Source: Corbicula japonica (taxonomy: Eukaryota > Mollusca > Bivalvia > Venerida > Cyrenidae). From it: DNA of 64,000 bases. How positions within the stretch are numbered: position 1 is the first letter of the stretch; the number at the start of each line of letters is the position of its first letter. The notes beneath the pieces are model-generated. The model saw only the letters and a program-made list of their open reading frames with translations. It was not told the DNA's origin and made no database searches. Of the stretch, positions 48,001-57,548 are shown one piece after another. The translations under genes and the position numbers were made by a program. The stretch covers positions 1,860,001 through 1,924,000 of the forward strand of contig JAZAYU010000013.1 in the NCBI GenBank assembly GCA_038501625.1, written 5' to 3'.

Positions 48001-50959
48001 ATGCTGACGAATCGGCACGTCCGATTACGCGACTAAAATTTTTACATTATTTTGATACAATGTTACGTTCAAATTGGTTAAAGAAAGAATGTTTTACATT
48101 AAAAAAATACATTTTAATACACTCCTTTTTCGAAAGATTTTTCACCGCGATCCCCCGCGATCAACCCTGAAGCTAAACTGCTGACGATGAACACGAGAAG
48201 AGCGAGAATGACTGCAGAATTATCGCCGCAAATCACGGCAAATCACCCGAAAATCGCCGCGTCGGAAGGACATATTCGCGGTGAATTTCCACCCGGACTG
48301 ATTTATTAACGCGGTGGACGGGTGAAAAATGTAAAAGACACCCGAGCTGTACTGTACCAGTGTTGAAGTCATCACGAGGCAGTGATAAAAGGGAATATAA
48401 ATCAATGTGATTTCCACCACTCTTGGTCCTAAATTGGGATGTGAAGAACAGACATAGTAAAGTCAGTATTTTAATGGGTCTGTGCTTGGAGTCAAATTAT
48501 TATTGAGACTAAAACTGTCCCCAACCAACAAAATATGTTAAAGATTACCATGACCTAGACCTGTTAACAGGTCTAGGAAACGGCTGTTTTTATGGACTGT
48601 CGGTAAATTTACAGACTGTCAGTTTATTTATAGATAAATGTGTCCGTAAATTTATGGACAAGGGTTGGTACAAAAGTTAACACATTTTAGAAATTCACAA
48701 ACCTAAAGCAGTTTTTGTTAATTCTGATAGCAAAGAGCATGACATAGGGCATAAACACAAAGAACAGAAGTTTGTTTACACTGCTATTTCTTCTCCAACA
48801 TGGTCATCAATGATCTAACAACATTTCACACAATCATCTGAACATAATAATGATCTTTTAAAAAAAGTTATGTTGATTTACAATATTTAATACTAATTTA
48901 CCGTCATCGTCTAAATATAAGCCGCATTGATATATAAGCCGCACCCCCCAAAACCCCGATGGAAATGGGTGAAAAAAGCCTAACTCTATGTATAAGCCGC
49001 GATCTCTTTTTCAGACTGGTCACCATTTTGAATCGCCGGTTCCGTGTGCCTTAGCGTAGGCAACAATAGCCAGCTATACTTTTTCAGTGCAGTACATACG
49101 CGTTTGACCCATAATAATTATTATGTTTGACAATTTGAAGGTATAGACATTTTAAATAAAGAGTAATATTCAAGAAAATTGGCGGGAATGACATATGACC
49201 AAAATGTGCGAGTTTTAAATAAAATTCGAGTTGACCGTGTTATCTCGATATCTTGTCAAACATTCCATAAGAATCACAAACATGGCATCATGCTTTCAGT
49301 TTTTCATACCTTAGTCAAGTGACATACCCTATATGACAGGTGAGACCAAGCTGCCAATTAAGAGTGACACTGATTTTACCAAGGGAATCTTAAACATGTC
49401 ATCTGGCTTTCAGAGTTTTTCATGCATTACGGTCTCTGTCATTTTACCGATACATGTTTTTTTTAAGTACTCAATCTGATATAATGCGTAATTAAATCAA
49501 ACGTGATCGACTCGTGGACCCCACTTTTTCCATAAAATACGTAAAACACTAGTAAAAGCCAGTTTGCATGATTTAAATAAGTGAAAACAATTACCTTGAT
49601 GGTGATGTCGGTTCTTACGAAATCCGCATTTTATTTCCATTTATCTTTAATTATTACATTTATAATCCGCATAATTTGAAAAACAGCCGTTAACTTATAA
49701 AAACCACATGTATCCCTTACAAAAAACATTACCATACTGTGTATTTTGTATGTAGGCTAAAATATCGATACCGCCGAACATCAATTGCGACTTCAAAAGA
49801 CGTTGTCGGCTCGAAACAACCATCCGTGTTTATTTCGGCTTTGCTATAAAAACGTTTGATCTATCTGGTAGTGTGGGCGTGTCATTTTTAGCTTCTGTAA
49901 TGCAATAATTACTGAAATGTGATAAAAGCGATAAATTAAAGATTAGGGTATATTTTAAATGATGGAATATGTTAGCGTTCGGTAAATATTAATTATTTTA
50001 CTTTGTCGTTCGTAAATGTTGCTGATTATTTACGTACCGGGGTAATTGTATTTGCAGTAGTTTGTGACAGCATTTCTAAGCAGTTATTTGCCTGTGGCAA
50101 TCATAATTATTTTCGTTAGCACATGATTACCTTGTTGCATAGAAACGTCCCCGGATTGGAGATCATGACAAGTTGCAAACTGACGAATATTTTTATTGTA
50201 ATTATCGGTACTAAAAATAAAAAGAAGAGTAAAAGATTTCAATAATAGTTTATTATTTAGTACATTCTTTTACCTATCAAATAATATTTTTCGAAAAAAA
50301 ACGTGTAGACATGACAAATATCTTGTTCAGCATCCGTATACCGGTGCGCTTGACACATTCGCCGCGGTAAAAAAATCGGTGTTTTGAAGGCCTGGAAAAA
50401 TGTCTTGGGATGCTAAACCTATGTATAAGCCGCAACCCCAACTTTTTTTCGCCGAATCCTTGAAAAAAAGTGCGGCTTATATTCAAACGATGACAGTATT
50501 TGTAGATTTTCATTCATTTTTATCCCAATGTGGTCTAGAACCAAGATTTACACTTTTGACAACTTTTGTAACCTCACTTGTCCATAAATTTACAGACACA
50601 TTTATCTATAAATAAACAGACAGTCTATAAATTTACAGACAGTCCGTAAAAACAGCCGTTTCCTAGACCTGGTTGTGGTGAAAATCATTTTTAAGAATGA
50701 AACATGTTACATTTTTAATCGGGATTTCCCGGGATCTACTCTGTGAGTTGGCACTAAATTAAAATACGGGATTTAAGTAAATTTTTATTCAACTGAATTG
50801 TCTGTAATCTAGCATTTGCCGGCATACTGTCTTCGAACACATACCCAAGTTCTGACAGTGTTTTTCATTTATGCGTTTTCTGAGCGAATCCATTTTTGTC
50901 ACTTTAATTCTGTCAGGTTTCCACATTACTCTGCTTTTAGTACCATCTCCGGCATCCAT
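30065..50959 (-). CDS. AACS: Acetoacetyl-CoA synthetase, complete, 18 exons
   Basis: Exons in order: 50959-50845, 44662-44559, 44108-43991, 43000-42887, 42025-41928, 41371-41257, 41070-40992, 40360-40210, 38906-38826, 37499-37375, 36547-36483, 35583-35461, 34933-34820, 34341-34216, 33289-33220, 32884-32826, 31853-31648, 30202-30065. They sum to 2001 nt, 666 residues plus stop, close to the vertebrate enzyme (about 670), with all phases consistent. It is an ANL-type adenylating enzyme that activates acetoacetate to acetoacetyl-CoA in the cytosol, feeding ketone bodies into sterol and fatty acid synthesis. Visible motifs: [10 protein letters not shown] at 282-291 (ATP-binding P-loop), WAHGDY near 511-516, [17 protein letters not shown] from 534, and GKK at 626-628 holding the expected catalytic lysine. 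No organelle-targeting leader or membrane segment is seen. The intron between exons 3 and 4 has a GC donor. Introns carry at least ten repeat elements. Confidence 0.96.
30561..31452. mobile_element. Tandem-core element, family E, copy 1
   Basis: The left end is AAACTAGATGG, hairpin GTGTTCA-GT-TGAACAC, then TTGTGTCGCCCTCTGG. The right end is CGCCTTTTCTTCGAAAGGGCG, then ACAC; TGTCGCCCT and AGGGCGACA are inverted termini. Monomers (roughly 135-150 bp) have AAAAGGGGCATAACTCCATC, TGTGACCTTGACC and GAAGAAATATTAAGAAATGG. GACGGACGGACGGAC precedes the right hairpin. It lies in AACS intron 17. Confidence 0.8.
31854..32825. other. AACS intron 16
   Basis: No bounded element or RNA gene recognised in this intron of about 1 kb. 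Confidence 0.5.
33514..34088. mobile_element. TA-flanked MITE, CYGTAAATTGGG ends, copy 1
   Basis: TA|CTGTAAATTGGGATATTTTGG...ends with its complement CCCGATTTACGG|TA. Interior strings TTTTGGCCATTTTGCCCCA and GTGGCCAATTAGGCC are shared with 37685-38315. Non-coding, Tc1/mariner-like by its TA duplication. It lies in AACS intron 14. Confidence 0.8.
36005..36425. mobile_element. Tandem-core element, family E, copy 2 (shortened)
   Basis: The left end (GATGGGTGTTCGGCTGAACA) and right end (CTTCGAAAGGGCGACACA) match family E, but the core has lost most monomers and the copy is diverged. It lies in AACS intron 11. Confidence 0.75.
36933..37079. repeat. Palindromic MITE, copy 1
   Basis: A near-perfect inverted repeat over almost its whole length: outer GCCCAATATCATAAAACTAA against the complement of ATGATCTTGGGC, inner CATCTGACTGGCTGAAATGG against CCATTTCAGCCAATCAGATG. 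It lies in AACS intron 10 beside copy 2. Confidence 0.85.
37215..37354. repeat. Palindromic MITE, copy 2
   Basis: The same palindrome as 36933-37079, with centre GGCGACCAGTCGCC. It begins 20 nt inside the intron from the donor of the AACS exon at 37375-37499. Confidence 0.85.
37685..38315. mobile_element. TA-flanked MITE, CYGTAAATTGGG ends, copy 2
   Basis: TA|CCGTAAAATGGGATATTTTGG and the end CCCAATTTACGG|TA. Collinear with 33514-34088, with extra sequence near 37885-37950. AACS intron 9. Fragments of the same right end occur at about 57251-57304 and 57400-57453. Confidence 0.8.
38654..38799. repeat. Palindromic MITE, copy 3 (diverged)
   Basis: GGGCCCAAGATCATAAAACT at the left and its imperfect complement near GATGATCTTAGGC at the right; centre GGCGACTGGTCACC. 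The arms have more mismatches than copies 1 and 2. AACS intron 9. Confidence 0.75.
39211..40116. mobile_element. TA-flanked element, CAGTCCACACTCG ends
   Basis: TA|CAGTCCACACTCGTTGTGTC and the inverted right end GACACAACGAGTGTGGACTG|TA give 20 matched terminal bases. Subterminal DNA has TCGAATT and TCGACTTA strings. No transposase frame; 906 bp. AACS intron 8. Confidence 0.85.
40361..40991. other. AACS intron 7
   Basis: AT-rich intron with no bounded repeat seen. Confidence 0.5.
41699..41901. mobile_element. piggyBac-like MITE, left end lost
   Basis: The right end TTTGGAGTAAAGGG|TTTAA and the interior (TTGGTCAGAAATAAC, GATCAGATGGCA) match 29068-29311. The left terminus is not recognisable. 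Similar interior fragments occur near 35958-35990 and 43283-43412. Confidence 0.65.
42432..42803. repeat. Dispersed repeat, copy 2
   Basis: Matches 21429-21838 inverted, starting TCCTGAAAACCGCTATGCTA and ending AGATCTGACATTAGTGAG. AACS intron 4, 83 nt from exon 4. Confidence 0.7.
43001..43990. other. AACS intron 3, GC-AG
   Basis: The donor is CACAG|GCAAGT and the acceptor TTATCCAG|GAG. Joining here gives [13 protein letters not shown] in frame. The intron holds a piggyBac-like fragment and no gene. Confidence 0.85.
44109..44558. other. AACS intron 2
   Basis: A short stretch near 44426-44510 is CG-rich (GTGCCCGCGGGCAAC). Otherwise AT-rich, nothing bounded. Confidence 0.45.
45031..45933. mobile_element. 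TA-flanked element, degenerate ends
   Basis: TA|CAGTACATTCCACATAACTG and the inverted right end, which reads inward CAGTAGAATTCGGTTATTTG, agree with several mismatches; TA on both sides. 903 bp, no transposase. AACS intron 1. Confidence 0.6.
46571..48354. mobile_element. TA-flanked element with perfect 33-bp inverted ends
   Basis: TA|CAGTACAGCTCGGGTGTC through TTTACATTTTTCAC is repeated exactly in inverted form at 48322-48354, followed by TA. Subterminal DNA is rich in CGCGG and GATCACC strings, like the ends of 5489-8774. 1784 bp with no frame resembling a transposase, so non-autonomous. AACS intron 1. Confidence 0.9.
48568..50671. mobile_element. CAGGTCTAGG MITE, copy 2, interrupted
   Basis: Inverted relative to 19254-19758, with the same ends and interior. 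Removing the nested 48901-50496 element plus one TA leaves 506 bp, against 505 bp for copy 1. Flanks GTTAA and GTTGT look like a decayed five-base duplication. Confidence 0.85.
48901..50496. mobile_element. TA-flanked element, CYGTCATCG ends, nested
   Basis: TA|CCGTCATCGTCTAAATATAA and the inward-read right end CTGTCATCGTTTGAATATAA, both continuing GCCGCA, with TA at 50497-50498. The empty site ACTAATTTATTTGTAG is present in copy 1 of the host MITE, in the opposite orientation. The interior 49181-50018 is homologous to the interior of 5489-8774. No transposase. Confidence 0.88.
50845..50959 (-). CDS. AACS: AACS exon 1 with start codon
   Basis: ATG at 50959 opens [18 protein letters not shown], and the exon ends AACTTG|G at a GTATGTG donor. 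The single G left over joins AC of the next exon to give Asp ([12 protein letters not shown]). VMWKPD suits the start of acetoacetyl-CoA synthetases. The exon is separated from exon 2 by a 6.2-kb intron filled with transposon-like elements. Confidence 0.9.
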
Positions 50960-52553
50960 GATTTTAACAAATGATTTTTGGTTACCAACAAAGGAGCATA
51001 AAAAGAAAATCTTGATAAATTGTGTTCTGGAGTGCCTAACAACACAAAACAGGAAGTAAATGCGGTAGCAAAATTCATTTCCGGTTTACTGTCGGTATTT
51101 TCGGTAAAGTAGTGTTGATAACTCTCGAGCTTCCCGGGTGTTTTAAATAAAATTAATCATACTGTGGAGAAAAATTGAGACAAAGAAAATGATTGTTACC
51201 ATAATTTTCAACTTTAACTAAATACACCCTTTCGCAATAATTTTGAAAAAAGTTCTGCTAGGCGTAAAAACTAGCACACGGTAAGTCCGAGTAAAGCATA
51301 GACTACAGGTAAAACTATTGCGTTCTATATCCTACAGCCATTCAGGAAATGCAAAGATAACGATTTATTAGGTCAAATCACTTTCTTTTCAGTGCAATAA
51401 ATCCAAAATTTTCGAAAGAAATAATACGAAACGGCCAGTTTATCTCTCGCAGGCGTAATAGGGAAATCTCTGTCCAGTTATGGCATAATTTCTATATAGT
51501 CAAGATAATATGTTGAATTTGTCCCAGTTTATAATCGGTTAGATACAACTTAAAGACACTTCTATAGCTCTTAGCTAAAATTATATGGGTCATTATTATG
51601 ATAGTTTTTCGTGTATACATTGTTTATTTGAAAGTACATATAACGTTGAACGTTTTCGACGATTGTCAATAAACAAACCTGTTTGCAAGTATATAGTTCG
51701 ACTACGCTGATAGCTTATATCTGTTTCATAGCTGGAGTCAGTATGTTAAAAGTGTGGGGCAATATTTGTTTCCGTATCACCTGAACAATTTCACATTGCA
51801 TATTGCTCGTGCGCAAACTGTCGAACTAACAAAGTATTACCTTGCCTACATTAAGCACCTGAAAGAAATCGCTTGCTTTTTTCTGAATGCTTATAAATAT
51901 ATGTCATACATCATTTTAATTTACATCACATTTCAATTGCTCACGAGTATTTTGCGTTACATTTGCTTTTATTTCACGAACAAGACAGCTTACATGAATG
52001 ATTTTGTTATAAAACGTTTCGTAAATTGTTTCAGTACCGAACATTTCATGGTTTCGGGCGCATGGTTCAATGACTACCCAGTAGATCCAGGCGCAACTTA
52101 GAATAAACGCCCCTCGAAACAAAACCTACAATTACATCTTTTAAATGGGTTGTTAACAAAGATTTTCCTTAACTTATAAAAATACACCAACATCTTTTGC
52201 AATAGGAATAAAGTTTAACTTCGCAATTTAAGCATATGAAAATGATGAGGTTTTAAGTCAGTTTGGGATAAACACACGACCGAGAGAGGTAGTTGGCGAG
52301 GAAGGGTCGGTTAAGTTCATGTAGTTTGTAACCGAAAAGATTTGAAAAAATCTATTGAAGAGTGTTATTAATTGTATATTGTTTAAACTGTACACATAAT
52401 AACTCAATTCATGAAAGTAATCAACAAGCAGAAATAATGAACGTAATCAACATTTGCATCATGCGCCAATAGTAAACATACATCGTTTATCATTGAACAA
52501 AAGAATAACATGCTTTAAAATTTTCACTGACGCTTCATTCCGTACAACTGTTC
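50960..52553. other. AACS upstream region, intergenic
   Basis: Should hold the AACS promoter and 5' UTR just above 50959. A 115-codon plus-strand frame at 51754-52101 with one hydrophobic stretch has no recognised relative or supporting context. No bounded repeat seen. Confidence 0.4.
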
Positions 52554-55302
52554 ATAATTTTCACTATGCGTTTTGTCATTGTAATATCATCTGCACTTTT
52601 CAAAATTGAAACATTAGCACTGTGTTTGCTGAACAGCTCTACATCATTATGTTCGAGTCCTCGCTTGCACGCAGTTGGTCCTCTTATAACTAGGGATAAC
52701 AAACTCAAACACACACAACATACACGCACACACGCGTTGTTCTTTTTTTCTGGAATTTGTTCAAAAAGCTCAAGTTTTCACCACAGAACCAGGCCAGACT
52801 ACCAGCTGTCCATTGCGTCTGTGCAGTTACCACCATGGGCAACAGCGACAGGATTGAAGTTTCCAATTCTGAAATAACACATGTTAGATTATAGTTTTTT
52901 TAATTTTTCTTCAATCAAATATCTTGAAAAAATTGTGCACATGTATGAGAGCAAAAGCGCAATATAAATTCAACAAATGATGCACCCTGTGCATTCTGTA
53001 TAGAGTTTCGTATTTTGAAGCTATATGAAACTGATGACATGAATAATTGTAGAATTGCACAATTTTAAATAAATTGCTTCAATTTTCAAACTTAATAGTA
53101 GTATAATACTGGGTAATAAAATTTTAGCAAGTGGATTGACACAAAAACGGTTTGCAAAACTGTGACCGCAACACGACAGTCTAAGAATATATCACCTACT
53201 TGCAATATCTGCGTTGATTCTCTTTTGTTATATGGCATGCACTGTCGTATGTGTGGCCGTCCGTCCCACAAACTGGCTCCCAATCCGTGTCATTGTTTCT
53301 GTCGTTTCTGTCAGTACAGTTGATTTTCTCTTCACAATCCACGGTCAGGAACATCCTCTTGTCCGGCATACACATGTAACCTAGCAATTACAGAAAAGAG
53401 AAACTTCTTATCAAAATTGTTGTTTTATTTATTTTTATTCATCTTTTCATTGCATATTTTCAACAGCTTCAACGATGTTTTTAATCCTTTTTTATTTAAT
53501 CAACGACTTCCATTACAAGAAAATAGTGCTATTTAATAAAAAGTTATATACCTGCTATAACACAAAAGCAGATTCCATAAACAATGCAGATGGATTGCAT
53601 CTCGGCTATCTAAAAGTGTACGTTTAAAAACAATGATACAGGTTAAAATGGCCTTAGTTCCGAACCAAGTCACGTGATGCTTTACCAACATTAAAATTGT
53701 CGATGACTTTTATCTTTGAACTTTGTGCTAAATATGACTTTTTCCTTTCCAATTGACGTCAATTGTCCCCTATTTACATCAATGCCTTCGTCAATGACCC
53801 CAAAGCGATATAACAATTATTTCATTCTGTCACTTGTTGACCCCACTAAAGCCGAAGAGCGTCTGCAATTGTCACAGAAAGTACACTCACATTTCATTTT
53901 ACTCGATTTTCTCGATTTAAGTTCAAATAATAAAATTCAAATAATAAAATTAATATCCAATCATAACAGGCTCACAACTTACTTTGCTCCTCAAAAGCTT
54001 CCGGGTCTCTTTTAAATACCTGACTAAATTATTAGAGCTTGCATCTTGCATACCCAACTCCGATTATACCTTGCTCTTATTTTATAATGAAGGGAAAAAG
54101 AAACCATACTTCCAGAGGCTGTGATGGAATATTTTGCGAAAATGCTTTCACTTTTGTTGGAAAACGAAAATTTCTTTAATTTCTTGTTTCTACTCCACAG
54201 ATTGACAGTTTCAATCTAAAAAATAATTTTCGTAAGTACCTTCAACCCCCCTTTTTTCTTTTTAAAAATATTGTATGATGCAGAAAATGCGCTAAATCTG
54301 GACATCATTTATGGTGGCTGATTTATGCCATTTCTTCTTTTTATTTCGCCGCGAAATAACACCAAGCACAAAGACCAAAATAATTTTCGTAAAACAATCC
54401 CAATTTATTTTCCGTTTAAAAATATTGCATGGCCCATAAAATGCGCTTTATCCGGACATCATATATGGTGGCTGACTTATTGCCATTGTTGTTGTTGTTG
54501 TTTTTTTTCGTTATTTCGCCGCGAAATAACACCAAACAAAAAGACCAAATAACAAAAATACCGCCACACGAATGACGAAATAACGAACTACCGCCAAGCG
54601 AAAAGACGAAATAACAAAAAATAACTCGCGAAAGGACAAAATAACGAAAAAAGACACGCGAAGTAAACTAATAATGCTACTTTTTTGTGAATAAAAACAC
54701 GAAAAGTCGCCATGCGAAAACGCAAATAAAACTGTACAAAATTGAGTTTTCTCTTGCTTCGCCTGGCGTTTTGTGGTTATTTGGCTTTGAGTTATTTTGC
54801 TTTGCACGGCGTTATTTCATTATTTCTAGCGTTTTTTTTGACGTTATTTTGCAATCTCTATCCAGAGTTGTCGCTCTTTAACTCTCTTTAAGAGACTGCA
54901 AGGAACGACAAAAAGGCGTCAAACGACAACTCTGTAAGGTGATTGGTTATTTTGCTTGGGGTCCTTTCGCTGTTTTTGTCTTTTCTCCTTTCGGTTGACA
55001 TGGGCAGAAGGAACGCACCAGTAAATGAACACATGTGTAAAAAACAACTTATATTACTTTTATCTTTTGTTTTTGACGATTTGCAAAACTGTCATTCCAA
55101 AATAATATGTATTCCATAATTGCAAATGAATGATGTCGTTTACATTGTTGCGCATGTCAACCAAACAAAAAAAAAAACAACAACAAAATACAAATGTCAC
55201 GCCAAGAGATTAAACGCCAGGCGAAATAACGACAAAACGCCACACGAAGTAACGAAGTTATAACAGGCGATATACCAAACTAGGGGCCTAACACCAGGCG
55301 AA
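52554..55302. repeat. Large duplicated segment, left copy
   Basis: About 2.75 kb nearly identical and collinear with 61268-64000, covering the whole Kazal gene, its introns and the flanking repeats. Differences are single bases and indels of a few bases. Confidence 0.95.
52799..53600 (-). CDS. Small secreted Kazal-type protein, copy 1
   Basis: Three exons, 53600-53552, 53380-53200 and 52868-52799, encode 99 residues. Exon 1 is a signal peptide (MQSICIVYGICFCVIAG). The mature part holds six Kazal-type cysteines: CEEKINC, then PVCGTDGHTYDSAC, then YCKIGNFNP and GGNC, ending TDAMDSW. The CGTDGxTY signature is diagnostic of Kazal domains, which inhibit serine proteases through a loop between cysteines 2 and 3. 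Here that loop has 15 residues rather than the usual seven or so, and cysteines 4 and 5 are 10 residues apart, so inhibition is not assured. The exon 2 donor TGCAA|GTAGGT must be used: reading through gives a TAG. It could act in defence or the extracellular matrix; the sequence does not decide. Confidence 0.88.
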
Positions 55303-55400
55303 ATAACGAAAAGATGACAATCGAACGCCACGCGAAATAGCGCAATGCAAAATAACGAAAAGACGCCAAGAGAAAACAAAACACAACGCGTTATAAAACC
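54487..55400. repeat. Degenerate CGAAATAACG-rich repeat region
   Basis: Many loosely spaced GCGAAATAACG, CGCCACACGAA and complementary GTTATTTCGCCTGGCG strings, in both orientations around a small inverted unit at 54861-54930 (CAGAGTTGTCG...CGACAACTCTG). Repeated in the right copy from about 63200. Not coding; class unknown. Confidence 0.7.
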
Positions 55401-55488
55401 AAGCAGTAATTGACTTCAAACTTTTTAGAGGGATTTATGCATACATTGAAAGTTTGTTCTTCTTTTCATCGGAACGGTGGTATTTTTG

Positions 55489-55615
55489 ATAATCATCTGC
55501 ACTTTCCAAAATTGAAATTAAGCACTATGTTTGCTGAACAGCTCTACATCATTATGTTCGAGTCCTCGCTTGCACGCAGTTGGTCCTCTGATAACTAGGG
55601 ATAACAAACTCAAAC
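55489..55615. repeat. Relic of Kazal gene 3' flank
   Basis: Matches 52584-52710, just downstream of the Kazal copy 1 stop, including AGCTCTACATCATTATGTTC and CTTGCACGCAGTTGGTCCTC. No Kazal exon accompanies it. Confidence 0.8.
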
Positions 55616-55651
55616 TGGAAACTGTTTCAAGCGAAATGTGATGGTTGGACA

Positions 55652-55689
55652 TGACAGACAGACAGACGGACGGACGGACGGACGGACAG
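55652..55689. repeat. GACA/GACG microsatellite
   Basis: A short tract of ACAG then ACGG tetramers. Confidence 0.85.
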
Positions 55690-57250
55690 CAGTTTGTCTT
55701 GCATTCAGGATAAGTAATTTGAACATAAACATTTATGAATAAAATTAAAGAGTCCCGCCTAATTTGGACATAATTAGCAGGTAAGTGTTACAAGAAATAT
55801 CTTTAAAAAAGATAAACGGCGTTGATGGAAAAGATTTATATATACTCGTATATAAGAAAGAAAGAAATATAGAGAGGCGAAGCAGACACACTTTAGTTAT
55901 TTTATTTTACTTGTTATAGCTGTTGACGAACCATCAATGCCTTCTTAGTATGACATAGAGATTAAGCGACCGAATCATGACAACTCATATATTTATTGAA
56001 AATGTCTTTACAAAAAAATGTTAAAGCTGTTGCAACAATTTCATACGGTGATAATAAGTCGATTAAAAAAAAAGTGAAATATGCATATCAGGAATTGCCA
56101 CATTTAGAAAAAAAACAGCCTCCCCACACAGTCAAGAAGAAGATGGAGAGAGAGCATGGTTAATAAAATGATCAGTTTCAAAAAGGACACCACAAAGAAT
56201 GAACAAAAATGAGAACCCGAGGGGTTACCGCCTTGGAACGGTCAATGGCAAATCAAATTGCCACAGGGGTTTAAACCAGAAACAGTGCCTTCTTGGTCTA
56301 CATTTATTCAGTTTCAATAAAATACCTCTTGTAGAGTTAGAACTCAAGATGAATAAAATGTCCTTGAAATTTAATAAATATAAATATAACAGCTTGTCGC
56401 AATCTTGAGCGAAATCTACCAACTTTTACGTAAATTAACTTTAAAAAAAATGTCCCTTCTGAGTATTGCACCCGGGGCCTCCGCTTGCTCCGTTAGCCAC
56501 TACACTGCAGAGAACTTGACTTTCGCACCTTGTCTTTCACAAATTGTTGCACCTGAAATTAACAATCAGTATCAAAGGATCTAGAATGGAACAAGTGAGA
56601 ATATAAAAATCGTTACGGTAATCGTAAACTACACCCACTAAAACCAATCGAAATAATCTATTTATTTTCCCGCTGCATAATAATAAAAATCCGACTATAT
56701 GCCTCTCCACCCTGCTAGATGCCTCTCTGGTGTAAATAGCTACCAATCGAAATAGTTTATTCATTTTTCCTCTGCATAATAATAGAATACGAGTATTATT
56801 TACAACATTTCATTGGTCGAAAAACTAGGTCAAAAGTGAGCTTCGACAGCTAACGCCGAATAACGCCGAAAAAAATGACTGCACGAGACACGAAAAGCCT
56901 TCTACTCATTGAACTACTATACTTACCTTAATCTCATCACCTTGACAGGTATTCAAACCTTTGTCACTGTAGTTTTCAAAATATTTAGATGCTTGTGCTA
57001 CGGTAATGCAACATCAGTCGAGAACTGTTGCTCCTGGTTTTTCTTAACTTGTACGCTTCGACTGCCAATATTCAAAACAAACAGCAGTGTCAGCCAGTCA
57101 GTTGCGTCTTGGACAAGAGAATGGACCTGTTTTATGGTGCAATTATGATGCCTAATTTTGTAGCAGAGTGTTTAAAAATTATATATTGTCATGCAGAGTA
57201 TATGAATGTAATTAACGTTGAAATGTATCTGTCTGGACAAAATTCAACAT
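55690..57250. other. Intergenic, no gene supported
   Basis: AT-rich. A plus-strand frame from 57028 begins with a hydrophobic MLLVFLNLYAS stretch but runs into the MITE-end fragment at 57251, so it is probably not a gene. Confidence 0.45.
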
Positions 57251-57548
57251 GGTGGCCAATTAGGCAAATTATTAACGAAGGCCAAAATATCCCAATTTAC
57301 GGTAATGCTTCTTTTCGTACTATCCTTTTTGCTTATGTACAATTAATTCGTCAAAACGTATTCCGGAAGTTGGAAGCAACATAGTTAAACATAATTCATG
57401 GTGGCCAATTAGGCAAATTATTAACGAAGGCCAAAATATCCCAATTTACGGTAATGCTTCTTTTCGTACTATCCTTTTTGCTTATGTACAATTAATTCGT
57501 CAAAACGTATTCCGGAAGTTGGAAGCAACATAGTTAAACATAATTCAT
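57251..57548. repeat. Exact 149-bp tandem duplication
   Basis: 57251-57399 and 57400-57548 appear identical. Each starts with a fragment of the CYGTAAATTGGG MITE right end (GTGGCCAATTAGGCAAATTA), then TGCTTCTTTTCGTACTATCC. It is either a very recent duplication or an assembly artefact. Confidence 0.9.

Noticed and set aside
51754..52101. 115-codon plus-strand frame with one hydrophobic stretch
   Set aside because: No recognised family, no splice or expression hint, and AT-rich composition like its surroundings. A transcript search would decide.
57028..57384. 118-codon plus-strand frame with a hydrophobic start, like a small secreted peptide
   Set aside because: Its second half is a MITE-end fragment and part of a 149-bp duplication, so the frame is probably chance.
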